A stretch of 29,150 bases of DNA from Ectocarpus siliculosus (taxonomy: Eukaryota > Sar > Phaeophyceae > Ectocarpales > Ectocarpaceae): contig FN649745.1 in NCBI GenBank assembly GCA_000310025.1, positions 25,176 to 54,325 of the forward strand. The letters run 5' to 3'. Shown here piece after piece: positions 29,131-29,150 of this stretch (position 1 is the stretch's first letter; every line of letters begins with the position of its first letter). The translations under genes and the position numbers were made by a program. The notes beneath the pieces are model-generated. The model made no database searches, was not told where the DNA came from, and saw only the letters and a program-made list of their open reading frames with translations.

Positions 29131-29150
29131 CCCCCCCCCCCCCCCCCCCC
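29131..29150. repeat. Terminal poly-C run (20 bp)
   Basis: The window ends in 20 consecutive C, mirroring the 12 G at bases 1-12. Confidence 0.95.

Larger units (their letters stand above)
26252..29150. other. 2.9 kb with no recognised gene
   Basis: Includes the 3' UTR of the TVP38-family gene. Open frames here reach at most about 110 codons and none shows a family pattern I recognise. Simple features: a CTC/CTT run at about 27719-27762, an 18-bp palindrome at 27763-27780, an inverted GGTTACCG/CGGTAACC pair near 28695-28740 around T runs, and a terminal C run. It could hold first or last exons of a gene beyond the right edge that are too short to spot. Confidence 0.6.

Overview
This window is nuclear DNA from an intron-rich eukaryote, most likely a brown alga (Phaeophyceae, Ectocarpus-like) or a close stramenopile. 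The reasons are short exons of about 80-700 bp, introns of about 200-1900 bp with GT/GC...AG borders, a GC-rich coding strand, many CAA/CAG/GTT microsatellites, an intraflagellar transport gene, and neighbouring genes that strictly alternate strand. The species call is inference. No rRNA, tRNA, CRISPR or bacterial-type operon was seen. The window begins with a run of 12 G and ends with a run of 20 C, which suggests a contig broken at homopolymers.

Layout. (1) 3199 down to beyond base 1, minus strand: the 5' part of a glutamate carboxypeptidase II-like (M28 family, PSMA/NAALADase/AMP1-type) gene with three visible exons; the rest lies off the left edge. (2) 3565-6508, plus strand: a ZC2HC1-type zinc-finger protein. 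Its first two C2HC fingers are each split by an intron and only appear once exons are joined. (3) 22167 down to 7141, minus strand: a complete intraflagellar transport gene, IFT144/WDR19, which I reconstruct as 21 exons encoding about 1533 residues. Two of its 20 introns appear to be GC-AG. (4) 23332-26251, plus strand: a four-exon TVP38/TMEM64 (VTT, 'SNARE-associated Golgi') membrane protein of 329 residues. (5) 26252-29150: no recognisable gene.

The genes form two head-to-head pairs: carboxypeptidase/zinc finger with 365 bp between start codons, and IFT144/TVP38 with 1164 bp. The zinc-finger gene and IFT144 converge tail-to-tail over about 630 bp. IFT144 is a core IFT-A subunit needed for cilium/flagellum assembly, consistent with an organism that makes flagellate zoospores or gametes. 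The TVP38 protein is an endomembrane lipid-scramblase-type protein, and the carboxypeptidase is probably secreted or membrane anchored. I see no reason to think the four act in one pathway.

The least explained sequence lies around IFT144 exon 1. The 1.6-kb first intron carries several copies of a GC-rich motif (core CCGGTGCCATCTC), one of them inverted, plus an AT-hook-bearing ORF. A diverged repeat of about 150 bp occurs once in this intron and once upstream of the gene, so the start exon sits between two direct copies. Exon borders were placed by reading translations against remembered family motifs and splice signals; none has been confirmed by transcripts.
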